A stretch of DNA of 31,013 bases from CAZIMM01 sp964540415 (lineage in GTDB: Bacteria; Bacillota; Clostridia; Oscillospirales; Acutalibacteraceae), in the NCBI GenBank assembly GCA_964540415.1, contig CAZIMM010000019.1, positions 1 through 31,013 on the forward strand. The letters are read 5' to 3'. Positions 7,527 through 14,549 of this stretch are shown here, piece by piece. The notes beneath the pieces were generated by a model that saw only the letters and a program-made list of their open reading frames with translations, made no database searches and had not been told where the DNA came from. The translations under genes were made by a program, and so were the position numbers. Each line of letters opens with the position of its first letter. Positions within the stretch are counted from its first letter, which is position 1.

Positions 7527-8015
7527 ATGCAAGTTGAGGTTGGGACTGTTGTTGTCGGCAAGGTAACGGGATTAACAAACTTCGGCGCTTTCGTCTCTTT
7601 GCCGGATGGTTCCACCGGGATGGTTCACATCTCGGAGGTTGCCAATACCTATGTCAAAGAGATCAGAGATCATCTTTCCGAAAACCAGGAAGTGAAAGTC
7701 AAAATTCTCGGCGTTTCACCCGAGGGTAAAATCAGTTTGTCCATAAAACAGGCGGAGCCTCCTGCAGCACCCGCGCAGCATCACGGGCAGCATCAGCAGC
7801 AGGGGGGCAGTCAGCGTCCGGGGCAGCGTCCGCAGCAAAGGCGCCAACCCAACGTTTGGCAGGGCAACAAGCAGACACAGTCAACAGGAAGCGACTCGTT
7901 TGAAGACATGATGGCAAAATTCAAACAGGTCAGCGATGAAAAGATTTCAACACTCAAGCGTTCCAATGATTCACGATACAGCGCATCGCCGTCAAGACGC
8001 GGCGGCGGCAAATAA
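7527..8015 (+). CDS. yabR: S1 RNA-binding domain protein (YabR-like)
   Basis: A 162-residue protein with one S1 (OB-fold) domain at residues 1-72: VGTVVVGKVTGLTNFGAFVS, GMVHISEVAN and GKISLSIKQAE. After it comes a low-complexity linker rich in Gln, Pro, Gly and His (about 73-115) and a conserved-looking end, SFEDMMAKFKQVSDEKISTL. This domain order is that of B. subtilis YabR and the general-stress S1 proteins; an RNA or ribosome-related function is inferred. AAGGAGG (7507-7513) is 13 bases from the ATG, slightly long. It is the last gene of the cluster and is followed by a terminator; spoIIE, which follows in B. subtilis, is not present here. Confidence 0.9.
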   Translation: MQVEVGTVVVGKVTGLTNFGAFVSLPDGSTGMVHISEVANTYVKEIRDHLSENQEVKVKILGVSPEGKISLSIKQAEPPAAPAQHHGQHQQQGGSQRPGQRPQQRRQPNVWQGNKQTQSTGSDSFEDMMAKFKQVSDEKISTLKRSNDSRYSASPSRRGGGK

Positions 8016-8061
8016 GAGCCGAAATTCTGCGCACGAACATAATTGCCTTATATAGCTTTTT

Positions 8062-8115
8062 GAGGAACGGCTCCTTCGCTTGAAACTGCTTGGGAGTTGT
8101 TCCTTGTATTTTTTT
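8062..8115 (+). terminator. Rho-independent terminator after the yab cluster
   Basis: GGAACGGCTCC (8064-8074) pairs with GGAGTTGTTCC (8093-8103) over 11 positions including two G-U pairs, with an 18-base loop, and is followed by seven T (8109-8115). The TTG start of the next gene lies 21 bases beyond. Confidence 0.8.
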
Positions 8116-8135
8116 ATCAGATTGGAGTAATACTT

Positions 8136-8978
8136 TTGAGAGAGATATCCGCTTCACGGATAACGCAGGCGATAGCAGAGCTTTGCGTTGATGCCAACAA
8201 GCATTTGCCTCACGATTTGAAGGATTGCATTGCCTGTGCCCACAAAAGTGAGGGCAACGGTCTTGCAAAGGATGTTCTGAATGATTTGCTCGACAATATT
8301 GAGGCGGCGTCGCAGCTTGATATTCCGGTGTGTCAGGATACCGGCATGGCAGTGGTGTTTGCCGAAATCGGTCAGGACGTGCACATTGTCGGAGGTGATT
8401 TTGAAGCGGCGGTTAACAGCGGAGTTGCACGCGGATACACAGAAGGCCTGCTGCGCTGTTCGGTTGTTGCCGACCCGCTTATTCGCGTGAACACGAAGGA
8501 CAACACTCCGGCAGTGCTTCATACGCGTATTGTGCCGGGAGATAAAATCACTCTGATTGTTGCGCCGAAAGGCTTCGGAAGCGAAAACATGAGCAGACTG
8601 AAAATGTTTACTCCGGCAGCGAGCAGAGAAGATATTATAGAATTTGTTCTTGAAACCGTCAGCACGGCGGGAAGCAATCCTTGCCCTCCGACAGTGCTCG
8701 GAGTCGGCATAGGCGGCGATTTTGAGCAGTGTGCGCTGCTTGCAAAGCAAGCGCTTTGCAGAAATGTCAGTGAGCGCAACGGCAATCCTTTTTATGCGGA
8801 GATGGAGGATGAAATTCTTCGCCTTGCAAACTGTCTGAACATCGGTCCGCAGGGGTTCGGCGGCAGCTGCACAACACTTACCGTCAACATTGAAACCGCG
8901 CCGACCCATATTGCCGGGCTTCCGGTTGCGGTAAATGTGGGATGCCATGTCACCAGGCATTCACGAAAAGTTATATAG
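8136..8978 (+). CDS. Fumarate hydratase class I, alpha subunit (or tartrate dehydratase TtdA-like)
   Basis: A 280-residue iron-sulfur hydro-lyase alpha chain. Motifs are CQDTGMAVVF (first cluster Cys), GSNPCPPTVLGVGIGG (second Cys region) and IGPQGFGGSCTTLTV (third Cys region), all typical of the N-terminal catalytic subunit that holds the [4Fe-4S] cluster. The enzyme interconverts fumarate and malate, or handles tartrate in TtdAB homologues. The TTG at 8136 is chosen because TTGGAG (8122-8127) is eight bases upstream; the open frame begins earlier, inside the preceding terminator. The beta subunit usually follows directly, but the next gene is hpf, so the partner must lie elsewhere or be missing. 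No promoter between terminator and start is obvious. Confidence 0.9.
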   Translation: MREISASRITQAIAELCVDANKHLPHDLKDCIACAHKSEGNGLAKDVLNDLLDNIEAASQLDIPVCQDTGMAVVFAEIGQDVHIVGGDFEAAVNSGVARGYTEGLLRCSVVADPLIRVNTKDNTPAVLHTRIVPGDKITLIVAPKGFGSENMSRLKMFTPAASREDIIEFVLETVSTAGSNPCPPTVLGVGIGGDFEQCALLAKQALCRNVSERNGNPFYAEMEDEILRLANCLNIGPQGFGGSCTTLTVNIETAPTHIAGLPVAVNVGCHVTRHSRKVI

Positions 8979-9033
8979 CCATAAAAAATGCATAGTTTTT
9001 TTACTGTTTCTACTTTATTTTTCTGTGCATATG

Positions 9034-9042
9034 TGCTATAAT
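9034..9042 (+). promoter_or_regulatory. Extended -10 promoter of hpf
   Basis: TGCTATAAT at 9034-9042 is a full extended -10 element. The matching -35 position (9014-9019, TTTATT) is poor, which fits the extended -10 class. The expected start near 9049 gives a leader of about 47 nt. Confidence 0.65.
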
Positions 9043-9095
9043 AATCGCAGATAACCTCCCGTAAGGGTAAATATATACAAAAGGGGATGTCTTTT

Positions 9096-9623
9096 ATGAA
9101 GATTCAGACTCTGGGACGCAGATGTACAATCCGGGACTCCTTCAAGGAACGCGCAGAGAAAAAGCTTGCCAAAATCGAAAAGTTTTTCAACGATGAGGCA
9201 GAAGCAAAAGTCACGGCGACGGTCGAAAAGAACACCCAGATAGTTGAAGTCACAGTCAACGGCAACGGCATGATTTTCCGTGTCGAAGAAAGTGCGCCGA
9301 ACATGAATGACGCGCTTGACAAATGCGTTGACTCTCTCATTCGCCAAATCCGCAAGAACAAGACGCGCATTGAGAAAAAACTGAAAAGCGGTGCTTTCGA
9401 CGATTATGTAAACGCCGAACCGGTCACGGAAGAAGTTGATTTTGAGGTTGTCAGAAGCAAGAATGTCAGAATGAGGCCGCAAAGTGTCGAGGAAGCCATT
9501 TTGCAGATGAACCTTGTCGACCATCAGTTTTATATGTTCCTCAATGCGGATAACGGCAAGGTCTGTGTGGTTTACAGGCGCAAGGACAATGGCTACGGCT
9601 TGCTGGAGCCGGATTTCGAATAA
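9096..9623 (+). CDS. hpf: Ribosome hibernation promoting factor, long form
   Basis: A 175-residue protein. Residues 1-95 form the S30AE/YfiA domain (ERAEKKLAKIEKFF, VEVTVNGNGMIFRVEE, MNDALDKCVDSLIRQIRKNK); residues about 115-175 are the dimerisation domain (VVRSKNVRMRPQSVEEAILQ, VDHQFYMFLNADNGKVCVVY, YGLLEPDF). The long form joins two 70S ribosomes into inactive 100S dimers during slow growth or stress. The ATG at 9096 is chosen since AAGGGG (9081-9086) is nine bases upstream; an in-frame ATG at 9087 touches that site. It has its own promoter and terminator and so forms a single-gene unit. Confidence 0.95.
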   Translation: MKIQTLGRRCTIRDSFKERAEKKLAKIEKFFNDEAEAKVTATVEKNTQIVEVTVNGNGMIFRVEESAPNMNDALDKCVDSLIRQIRKNKTRIEKKLKSGAFDDYVNAEPVTEEVDFEVVRSKNVRMRPQSVEEAILQMNLVDHQFYMFLNADNGKVCVVYRRKDNGYGLLEPDFE

Positions 9624-9635
9624 TCTGTTTAGCCA

Positions 9636-9664
9636 TTGACTTATTTTTAATTTTATATTATATT
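9636..9664 (+). promoter_or_regulatory. Sigma-A-type promoter for the methyltransferase gene, upstream of and abutting a terminator
   Basis: TTGACT (9636-9641) and TATATT (9659-9664) lie 17 bases apart. The predicted transcription start (about 9671) falls within the 5' arm of the hpf terminator hairpin. Confidence 0.65.
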
Positions 9665-9665
9665 T

Positions 9666-9699
9666 GTGGGGCGGAGCCAAGCTTCGTCCCACGTTTTTT
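9666..9699 (+). terminator. Rho-independent terminator of hpf
   Basis: GTGGGGCGGAG (9666-9676) pairs with CTTCGTCCCAC (9682-9692) at all 11 positions (two G-U pairs, one of them G-U near the middle), with a CCAAG loop, followed by six T (9694-9699). Confidence 0.85.
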
Positions 9700-9739
9700 G
9701 CAGCACGGTTTATTCGTGCGGAAAGGCTTGATGCTAATA

Positions 9740-10858
9740 ATGAAAATCAACTTTGTAATACCTTGCCTGCTTGGGCTTGAATCCGCAATTTCCGGTGAGC
9801 TGAAGGAGCTCGGGGCTGAAAATATTGCTGCCGAGAACGGACGCGTGCTGTTCAGCGGAGACGAAAGCACTCTAGCCCGTGTCAACATTTGTTCGAGGTA
9901 TGCGGAGCGTGTGCAGATTCTTGTCGGCTCGTTTGAAGCACACAGCTTTGAGGAGCTTTTTGAAGGATGCAAGACACTTGAATGGGAAAATTGGATTGGT
10001 GAGCGTGACGCGTTCCCGGTTAAGGGCTATTCAATCAATTCAACGCTGTTCAGCGTGAGCGACTGTCAGGCTATAATCAAAAAGTCGGTTGTCGAGCGCC
10101 TGAAATCAAAATACGGTATTACATGGTTTGAGGAAACAGGTGCTGTTCATCAGATACAATTCTCCATAATGAAAGATAAGGTCAGCCTTTTGCTTGACAC
10201 CTCCGGTGCAGGACTGCACAAGAGGGGATACAGAACACAGGCAAACTTTGCCCCCATAAAGGAAACACTTGCCGCTTCGCTGTGCTCATTTTCGCGCCTG
10301 CGCCCCTATCATAAGCTGTATGACCCCATGTGCGGCTCTGGCACGATTCTCATTGAGGGCGCGCTCATGGCGGCAAATATCGCCCCCGGCATACGGCGTG
10401 ACTTTTCTGCCGAGAGGTGGGATGTAATTGACAGGGACGTCTGGAAGAACGAGCGCGAACGTGCCAGGGCAAACGAAAGGGCGTGCCCGGATTTTCACGC
10501 TTTCGGCTCGGACATTGACGCGCAGGCGGTGGAGCTTTCAAAGCTTAATGCAAAGCGCGCAGGTGTTGAAGACATGATATCTTTCAAAGTTTCGGATGTT
10601 GCCGATTTTGCGCCGGAGACAAACACCGGCACGCTCATCTGCAACCCGCCTTACGGTGAAAGGATGCTCGACACCGAGCAGACAAGCCGTCTCCACGCTG
10701 TAATGGGCAGGGTTTTTGAAAAAAAGCACGGCTGGTCATACAGCATAATCAGCCCATCCGAAACGTTTGAGGAGGAGTTCGGCTCAAAGGCGGACAAACG
10801 ACGCAAGCTGTACAACGGCATGATCAAGTGCCAGCTGTTTATGTATTTTAAGTTTTGA
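9740..10858 (+). CDS. rlmL: THUMP-domain class I SAM-dependent RNA methyltransferase (RlmL N-terminal-type/YpsC)
   Basis: A 372-residue protein. The N-terminal part (residues 1-160) begins CLLGLESAISGELKELGA and contains a THUMP RNA-binding domain; the C-terminal Rossmann-fold domain has DPMCGSGTILIEGALMAANI near residue 195 and the catalytic NPPYGERM near 300. The NPPY motif marks methylation of a nucleobase amino group. The family includes the N-terminal half of E. coli RlmL, which makes m2G2445 in 23S rRNA, and B. subtilis YpsC; the exact target here is inferred. The start is uncertain: GGAAAGG (9720-9726) is 13 bases from ATG 9740 and four from ATG 9731. I prefer 9740 because family members begin just before the CLLGLE region. 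It lies ten bases upstream of the lipid kinase gene. Confidence 0.88.
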   Translation: MKINFVIPCLLGLESAISGELKELGAENIAAENGRVLFSGDESTLARVNICSRYAERVQILVGSFEAHSFEELFEGCKTLEWENWIGERDAFPVKGYSINSTLFSVSDCQAIIKKSVVERLKSKYGITWFEETGAVHQIQFSIMKDKVSLLLDTSGAGLHKRGYRTQANFAPIKETLAASLCSFSRLRPYHKLYDPMCGSGTILIEGALMAANIAPGIRRDFSAERWDVIDRDVWKNERERARANERACPDFHAFGSDIDAQAVELSKLNAKRAGVEDMISFKVSDVADFAPETNTGTLICNPPYGERMLDTEQTSRLHAVMGRVFEKKHGWSYSIISPSETFEEEFGSKADKRRKLYNGMIKCQLFMYFKF

Positions 10859-10868
10859 GGTGGAAAAA

Positions 10869-11822
10869 ATGAAGCATATTTTTGTAGTGAATCCCTGTGC
10901 GGGAAAAAAGGGAAAAGCAACTTCGATTATTCCGGAAATTAAAAAGGCCTGCGCTGAAAAAGGCGTGGATTATGAAATACATCTGACCTCCTCACCGGGC
11001 GAAGCAATTGATTATGTCAAAAGCTTCAGCGGCACACAGGAGGAGGTTCGCTTTTATGCCTGCGGCGGTGACGGAACGCTGTTTGAGGTTGTCAACGGTG
11101 CATACGGAAATCCGAAGGCTCAGGTTGCGGCTATACCTCTCGGCTCCGGCAATGACTTCATCCGTCTGTTCGGCAGCAAGGAACAGTTCGTCAACGTCCC
11201 TGCGCAGATTGACGGCACAGCAGTCTCGCTTGACGTGATAAGGTGCGGTGACAAAATCGCAATCAATCAATGCTCAATGGGCCTTGACGCCGAAGTCTGT
11301 GCAAAGCAGGCCGGTTTTAAGAAAATACCGATATTCAACGGCGAGACTGCGTATACTGCTGCTCTTCTGTATTGCTTCATCGGAAAAATGAAAAGCCGTT
11401 TCACAATCAAAATTGACGACGGAGAGGAATTCACTCAGAATGTTCTGTTCTGCTTTGCCGGGAATTCGCGCTGGTACGGCGGCGGCTACATGGCTGCACC
11501 GCATGCAATGCCCGATGACGGCCTTCTTGATTTCATCATTATGAAAAAGAATATCAGCCGTTTGAAGCTGCTCGGCCTGATTAATATTTATAAACAGGGC
11601 AAACATCTCGACATGGATATAACAACGTTCAAAAGAGGCAAAAAAATTGCTGTTCATTCGGATTCACCCGCAGCCGTGAATGTCGACGGTGAGTGCGAAT
11701 ATGTCAACGACAGTGTGTTTGAAATCATCGAAAAGGGCATCAGCTTTGTTGTGCCTACCACCTCAACATACTTTGATGACGTGAAATCCGGCAGAATCAG
11801 CGCCGACCATGCATTGACTTAA
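10869..11822 (+). CDS. Diacylglycerol kinase-family lipid kinase (DagK/YegS/BmrU-like)
   Basis: A 317-residue soluble lipid kinase. It begins IFVVNPCAGKKGKA (nucleotide loop), has the catalytic CGGDGTLFEVVNG near residue 64, IPLGSGNDFIR near 95 and a C-terminal DGE element (NVDGECE) of the DAGK catalytic fold. Members phosphorylate diacylglycerol or related lipids with ATP at the inner face of the membrane. Whether this one acts on diacylglycerol, like DgkB, or on another lipid cannot be told from the sequence. The ATG at 10869 has GAGGTGG five bases upstream, overlapping the stop of the previous gene; a GTG at 10860 is less likely. It is probably co-transcribed with the methyltransferase. 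Confidence 0.9.
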   Translation: MKHIFVVNPCAGKKGKATSIIPEIKKACAEKGVDYEIHLTSSPGEAIDYVKSFSGTQEEVRFYACGGDGTLFEVVNGAYGNPKAQVAAIPLGSGNDFIRLFGSKEQFVNVPAQIDGTAVSLDVIRCGDKIAINQCSMGLDAEVCAKQAGFKKIPIFNGETAYTAALLYCFIGKMKSRFTIKIDDGEEFTQNVLFCFAGNSRWYGGGYMAAPHAMPDDGLLDFIIMKKNISRLKLLGLINIYKQGKHLDMDITTFKRGKKIAVHSDSPAAVNVDGECEYVNDSVFEIIEKGISFVVPTTSTYFDDVKSGRISADHALT

Positions 11823-11839
11823 TGTTTTTTTCTTAACTA

Positions 11840-11868
11840 TTGCATTGTTTTTATATATTTGGTAATAT
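11840..11868 (+). promoter_or_regulatory. Promoter of the secreted-protein gene
   Basis: TTGCAT (11840-11845) and TAATAT (11863-11868) are 17 bases apart. An extended -10-like TGCTATAAA follows at 11871-11879 and is an alternative. Either places the transcript start close to 11875-11886, very near the in-frame TTG at 11882. Confidence 0.5.
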
Positions 11869-11899
11869 TATGCTATAAACATTGATTGGAGGGATAGAT

Positions 11900-12706
11900 A
11901 TTAACAAATCTGTAAAAACAAGAATGCTCGGCCTTGTTTTGTCACTTGTGATGACATTGGCCATTATGCTCCCGCTCGCCGTCCCTGCTTCTGCAGCATT
12001 TCAGGTGACTGTGGATACTCAGGAGAGCACAACTGACAATGTGATAACCTATAACGGACATTATGTCGGCATGAATTTCTTCTATGACAGAACCGCCGGT
12101 CAGCTTTACGGCAACAGGGGCAAGGGTCTGCTTTGGTTGGGTTTTGATTTGGACACAAAGCAGGATGTCTGGTATTCTGCAATGTATGCCTGGCAGCGCG
12201 GCTGGGGCTTCGGCCAGACCTATGACAACCTTGCACCGTATGTGAGGATGTATTACCGCACTCTGCGCTTCACATTTGATTACAACGGCAAGAACTGGCT
12301 GATTCAGTGCTGGAAGGGCAGATACGGCATAACCACCGGCGCTGAAATCGGAGTATACAACAAGGAAGCGGGCTCCTCGCGCTCGATTTACAGCACGGTT
12401 ACAGATGACGAGCGCCTCGAACTCGGAATGGTTGTGCATGACAAGACGAAGCTTTTGTTTGAACGTCCGGTGCAGACCCATTGGTGGATGACAGGCTTCC
12501 TTCTTAATTATTATACCGACCACAACTATATTAACGTGAAATACACTTTACGCTTTCCGGACACTGAAATGCTCAATGCTTTCACCAAGAGTGTTGACCT
12601 CTCGGGATATGACACTCCTTATGCGGTTGAAGGTAACGAAGTCAGGCTTTATTGGTACGGCAGAGACAACAGCGGAAAGTTTTTCCTTCCCGTCGAGGGA
12701 GAATGA
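11900..12706 (+). CDS. Secreted protein of unknown function, DUF4474-like, possible AUU start
   Basis: A protein of about 268 residues with a clear signal peptide: basic NKSVKTR, a hydrophobic stretch of about 20 residues and a cleavage site PASA-AF. The mature part is rich in Trp and Tyr, with TYNGHYVGMNFFYDRTAG, then FTFDYNGKNWLIQCWKGRYG and TTGAEIGVYN. The last two resemble DUF4474, a family without known function in Clostridia; I am moderately sure of this match. GGAGGG (11888-11893) is six bases before an ATT codon at 11900, which would be a rare start. TTG 11882 is in frame but upstream of that site, and ATG 11924 would cut off the basic n-region. It has its own promoter and terminator. 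Confidence 0.75.
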   Translation: MNKSVKTRMLGLVLSLVMTLAIMLPLAVPASAAFQVTVDTQESTTDNVITYNGHYVGMNFFYDRTAGQLYGNRGKGLLWLGFDLDTKQDVWYSAMYAWQRGWGFGQTYDNLAPYVRMYYRTLRFTFDYNGKNWLIQCWKGRYGITTGAEIGVYNKEAGSSRSIYSTVTDDERLELGMVVHDKTKLLFERPVQTHWWMTGFLLNYYTDHNYINVKYTLRFPDTEMLNAFTKSVDLSGYDTPYAVEGNEVRLYWYGRDNSGKFFLPVEGE

Positions 12707-12716
12707 TTAAAAAAAC

Positions 12717-12763
12717 AGCACCCGGTTCGGTACTGAGCTTCAGTTCCGAAACCGGGTGCTTTT
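12717..12763. terminator. Bidirectional terminator between the secreted-protein gene and nagB
   Basis: AGCACCCGGTT (12717-12727) pairs perfectly with AACCGGGTGCT (12750-12760). A second stem lies inside the loop (CGG-ACTGA against TCAGT-CCG). On the plus strand TTT and further T follow; on the minus strand the stem is followed by a run of seven T. It can therefore end both convergent genes. Confidence 0.88.
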
Positions 12764-12777
12764 GCTGTTTGCAGCTT

Positions 12778-13506
12778 TTATTTTTTAAGAAGTGATGCGG
12801 CAGCCTTGTCTATGTATATTGTCACATCAGCGTGCTGCTGAAGAACAGAAGCGGGGCAGCGGGGAGTGACTTCACCCTCAATCATGTCCTTGACAGCCTG
12901 TGCTTTGCCGGCACCCGTGGCAACAAACATAATCTTTTTTGCTCTCATTATTGAGCCGATGCCCATAGTCACAGCATAACGCGGCATTTCAACATCGTCA
13001 AAATAAATTGAATTTGCATCAATCGTGCTCTGAGTGAGCTTGACTCTGAAGGCCTCGTCCGTGAACGAGTCAGCAGGCTCATTGAAGCCGATGTGACCGT
13101 TGTGACCGATTCCGAGCAACTGAACATCAATGCCGCCCGCGTCTTTTATGGACTGTGCGTAACGGCGGCTCTCGGCATCGTAATCGTCAACATTGCCGTT
13201 CAGAAAATCAATGTTTTCAGGCTTAAGGTCGATTTTGCCGAAGAGATTGTCCATCATGAACATATAAAAGCTGTTTTTGTGCTCTTTGGGAAGGTCGCAG
13301 TATTCGTCAAGATTGAAGGTCTTGACTCCGGCGAAGCTGACCTCGCCGTTTTTGCAGGCATTTGCCATATATGTGTATGTCGGGACAGGGGACATTCCTG
13401 TTGCAAAACCGAGCACTGCGTTCGGATTTGCCTTGACATAATCAACATAAAACTTTCCGAGCGCCTTTCCGATTTCTTCGGGGGTTTCCATAACAATAAC
13501 TTTCAT
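12778..13506 (-). CDS. nagB: Glucosamine-6-phosphate deaminase
   Basis: A 242-residue sugar isomerase-fold enzyme, normal Firmicutes length. Motifs are FATGMSPVPTY (phosphate binding), FNLDEYC with Asp67 as expected base, and LLGIGHNGHIGFNEP with the catalytic His and Glu; Asn in the HNGH part is usual in Gram-positive NagB. It converts glucosamine-6-phosphate to fructose-6-phosphate and ammonia, feeding amino sugars into glycolysis. The ATG at 13506 follows GAAGGTGA at good spacing. No nagA lies beside it. It is divergent from two sugar isomerase/epimerase genes, with a separate promoter for each direction, which suggests a carbohydrate-use region. Confidence 0.95.
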   Translation of the reverse strand: MKVIVMETPEEIGKALGKFYVDYVKANPNAVLGFATGMSPVPTYTYMANACKNGEVSFAGVKTFNLDEYCDLPKEHKNSFYMFMMDNLFGKIDLKPENIDFLNGNVDDYDAESRRYAQSIKDAGGIDVQLLGIGHNGHIGFNEPADSFTDEAFRVKLTQSTIDANSIYFDDVEMPRYAVTMGIGSIMRAKKIMFVATGAGKAQAVKDMIEGEVTPRCPASVLQQHADVTIYIDKAAASLLKK

Positions 13507-13534
13507 TTTATCACCTTCAAAAATTAATAGGAAT

Positions 13535-13563
13535 ATAATAACAGTCTTTTCGACAATTGTAAA
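13535..13563 (-). promoter_or_regulatory. nagB promoter
   Basis: On the minus strand TTTACA (13563-13558) and TATTAT (13540-13535) are 17 bases apart, placing transcription start about 22 bases before the nagB ATG. Confidence 0.65.
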
Positions 13564-13614
13564 CACGTTTTGCACAAAAATTGATAAAATTTGCCTTACA
13601 AGTGTCTGCGGTTA

Positions 13615-13643
13615 TTGACAAACCTGATTCTGTTAAGTATATT
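13615..13643 (+). promoter_or_regulatory. Promoter of the sugar isomerase pair
   Basis: A consensus TTGACA (13615-13620) and TATATT (13638-13643) are separated by 17 bases, with a leader of about 29 nt to the start codon. Confidence 0.8.
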
Positions 13644-13678
13644 GATTAGTAATAGCTATACATAAAGGGGAGTTCTCA

Positions 13679-14530
13679 ATGTTCAGATTTCCAATCGGAG
13701 TGATAATCAACAGCTTCAAAACCGACACAAAAACCGCGGTTGAAAAGGCTGCTCAGGTCGGCGCGTCAGGTATTCAGGTTTATTCAACCACGGGTGAAAT
13801 GGCACCCGAAAATATGTCTGCTTCAAAGCGTGCAGAATTCAGAAAACTCGTTGAGGGCAACGGGCTAAAAATATCGGCGCTGTGCGGTGACCTCGGCGGA
13901 GGCGGTTTCGTTCACCTCAAGCAAAACGCCGGAAAAATCGAAAAATCAAAGAGAATTCTTGACCTTGCGTTGGAGCTCGGCACAAACATTGTCACCACAC
14001 ATATAGGCGTTGTGCCCGCTGACAAAAATCACGACAGATACAAAATCATGCATGAAGCCTGCTTCGAGCTGAGCAGATATGCCGACGAAATCGGTGCGCA
14101 TTTTGCCATTGAAACCGGTCCGGAGCCTTCCGCGATTCTCAAGGGCTTTCTTGACGGACTCGGCTCAAGAGGAGTCGGCGTGAATCTTGACCCCGCAAAT
14201 CTGGTTATGGTCACGGGTGATGACCCTGTCGGAGCGGTGTACAATTTGCGTGACTACATAGTTCACACTCACGCCAAGGACGGAGTGCAGAATTATTATC
14301 TGGACCCCGACATTGTCTACGGCATGATAAAGGGTGACGAGGTGCCGACGGGACCGTCGTTTGAAGAAGTGCCGCTGGGTGAGGGCAGTGTTAATTGGAG
14401 TGAATATCTGAACGCGCTCACTGACATCGGTTACACGGGCTTCCTGACAATCGAACGCGAGGTCGGAGACGACCCAGAGCGCGATATACGCAAGGCAGTC
14501 CGGTTCTTGAACGGAATGATGAACTTATAA
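13679..14530 (+). CDS. Sugar phosphate isomerase/epimerase (xylose isomerase-like TIM barrel), first of a pair
   Basis: A 283-residue AP-endonuclease-2/xylose-isomerase-like TIM barrel. Metal-site elements are visible: TTHIGVVP near residue 103, FAIETGPEPS near 143, VNLDPANLVM near 168, HTHAKDG near 195 and FLTIERE near 260. The family isomerises or epimerises sugars and inositols, including IolE- and IolI-type and ketose 3-epimerase activities; the exact substrate is unknown. GGGGAG (13667-13672) precedes the ATG. It is followed after 19 bases by a second member of the same fold, so the pair probably acts in one pathway under the strong promoter upstream. Confidence 0.85.
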   Translation: MFRFPIGVIINSFKTDTKTAVEKAAQVGASGIQVYSTTGEMAPENMSASKRAEFRKLVEGNGLKISALCGDLGGGGFVHLKQNAGKIEKSKRILDLALELGTNIVTTHIGVVPADKNHDRYKIMHEACFELSRYADEIGAHFAIETGPEPSAILKGFLDGLGSRGVGVNLDPANLVMVTGDDPVGAVYNLRDYIVHTHAKDGVQNYYLDPDIVYGMIKGDEVPTGPSFEEVPLGEGSVNWSEYLNALTDIGYTGFLTIEREVGDDPERDIRKAVRFLNGMMNL

Positions 14531-14549
14531 TCGGGAGGATGAATATAAT

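Noticed and set aside
8154..8960. Minus-strand ORF of 268 codons opposite the fumarate hydratase gene
   Set aside because: The plus strand shows complete iron-sulfur motifs of the known family; the antisense product is Arg/Cys-rich with no recognisable domain.
8979..9033. Possible terminator of the fumarate hydratase gene (A-run and T-run around ATGCATAG)
   Set aside because: The stem would consist only of A-T pairs and is too weak to call.
9036..9692. Minus-strand ORF of 218 codons opposite hpf
   Set aside because: It overlaps the hpf promoter, gene and terminator completely and shows no family match.
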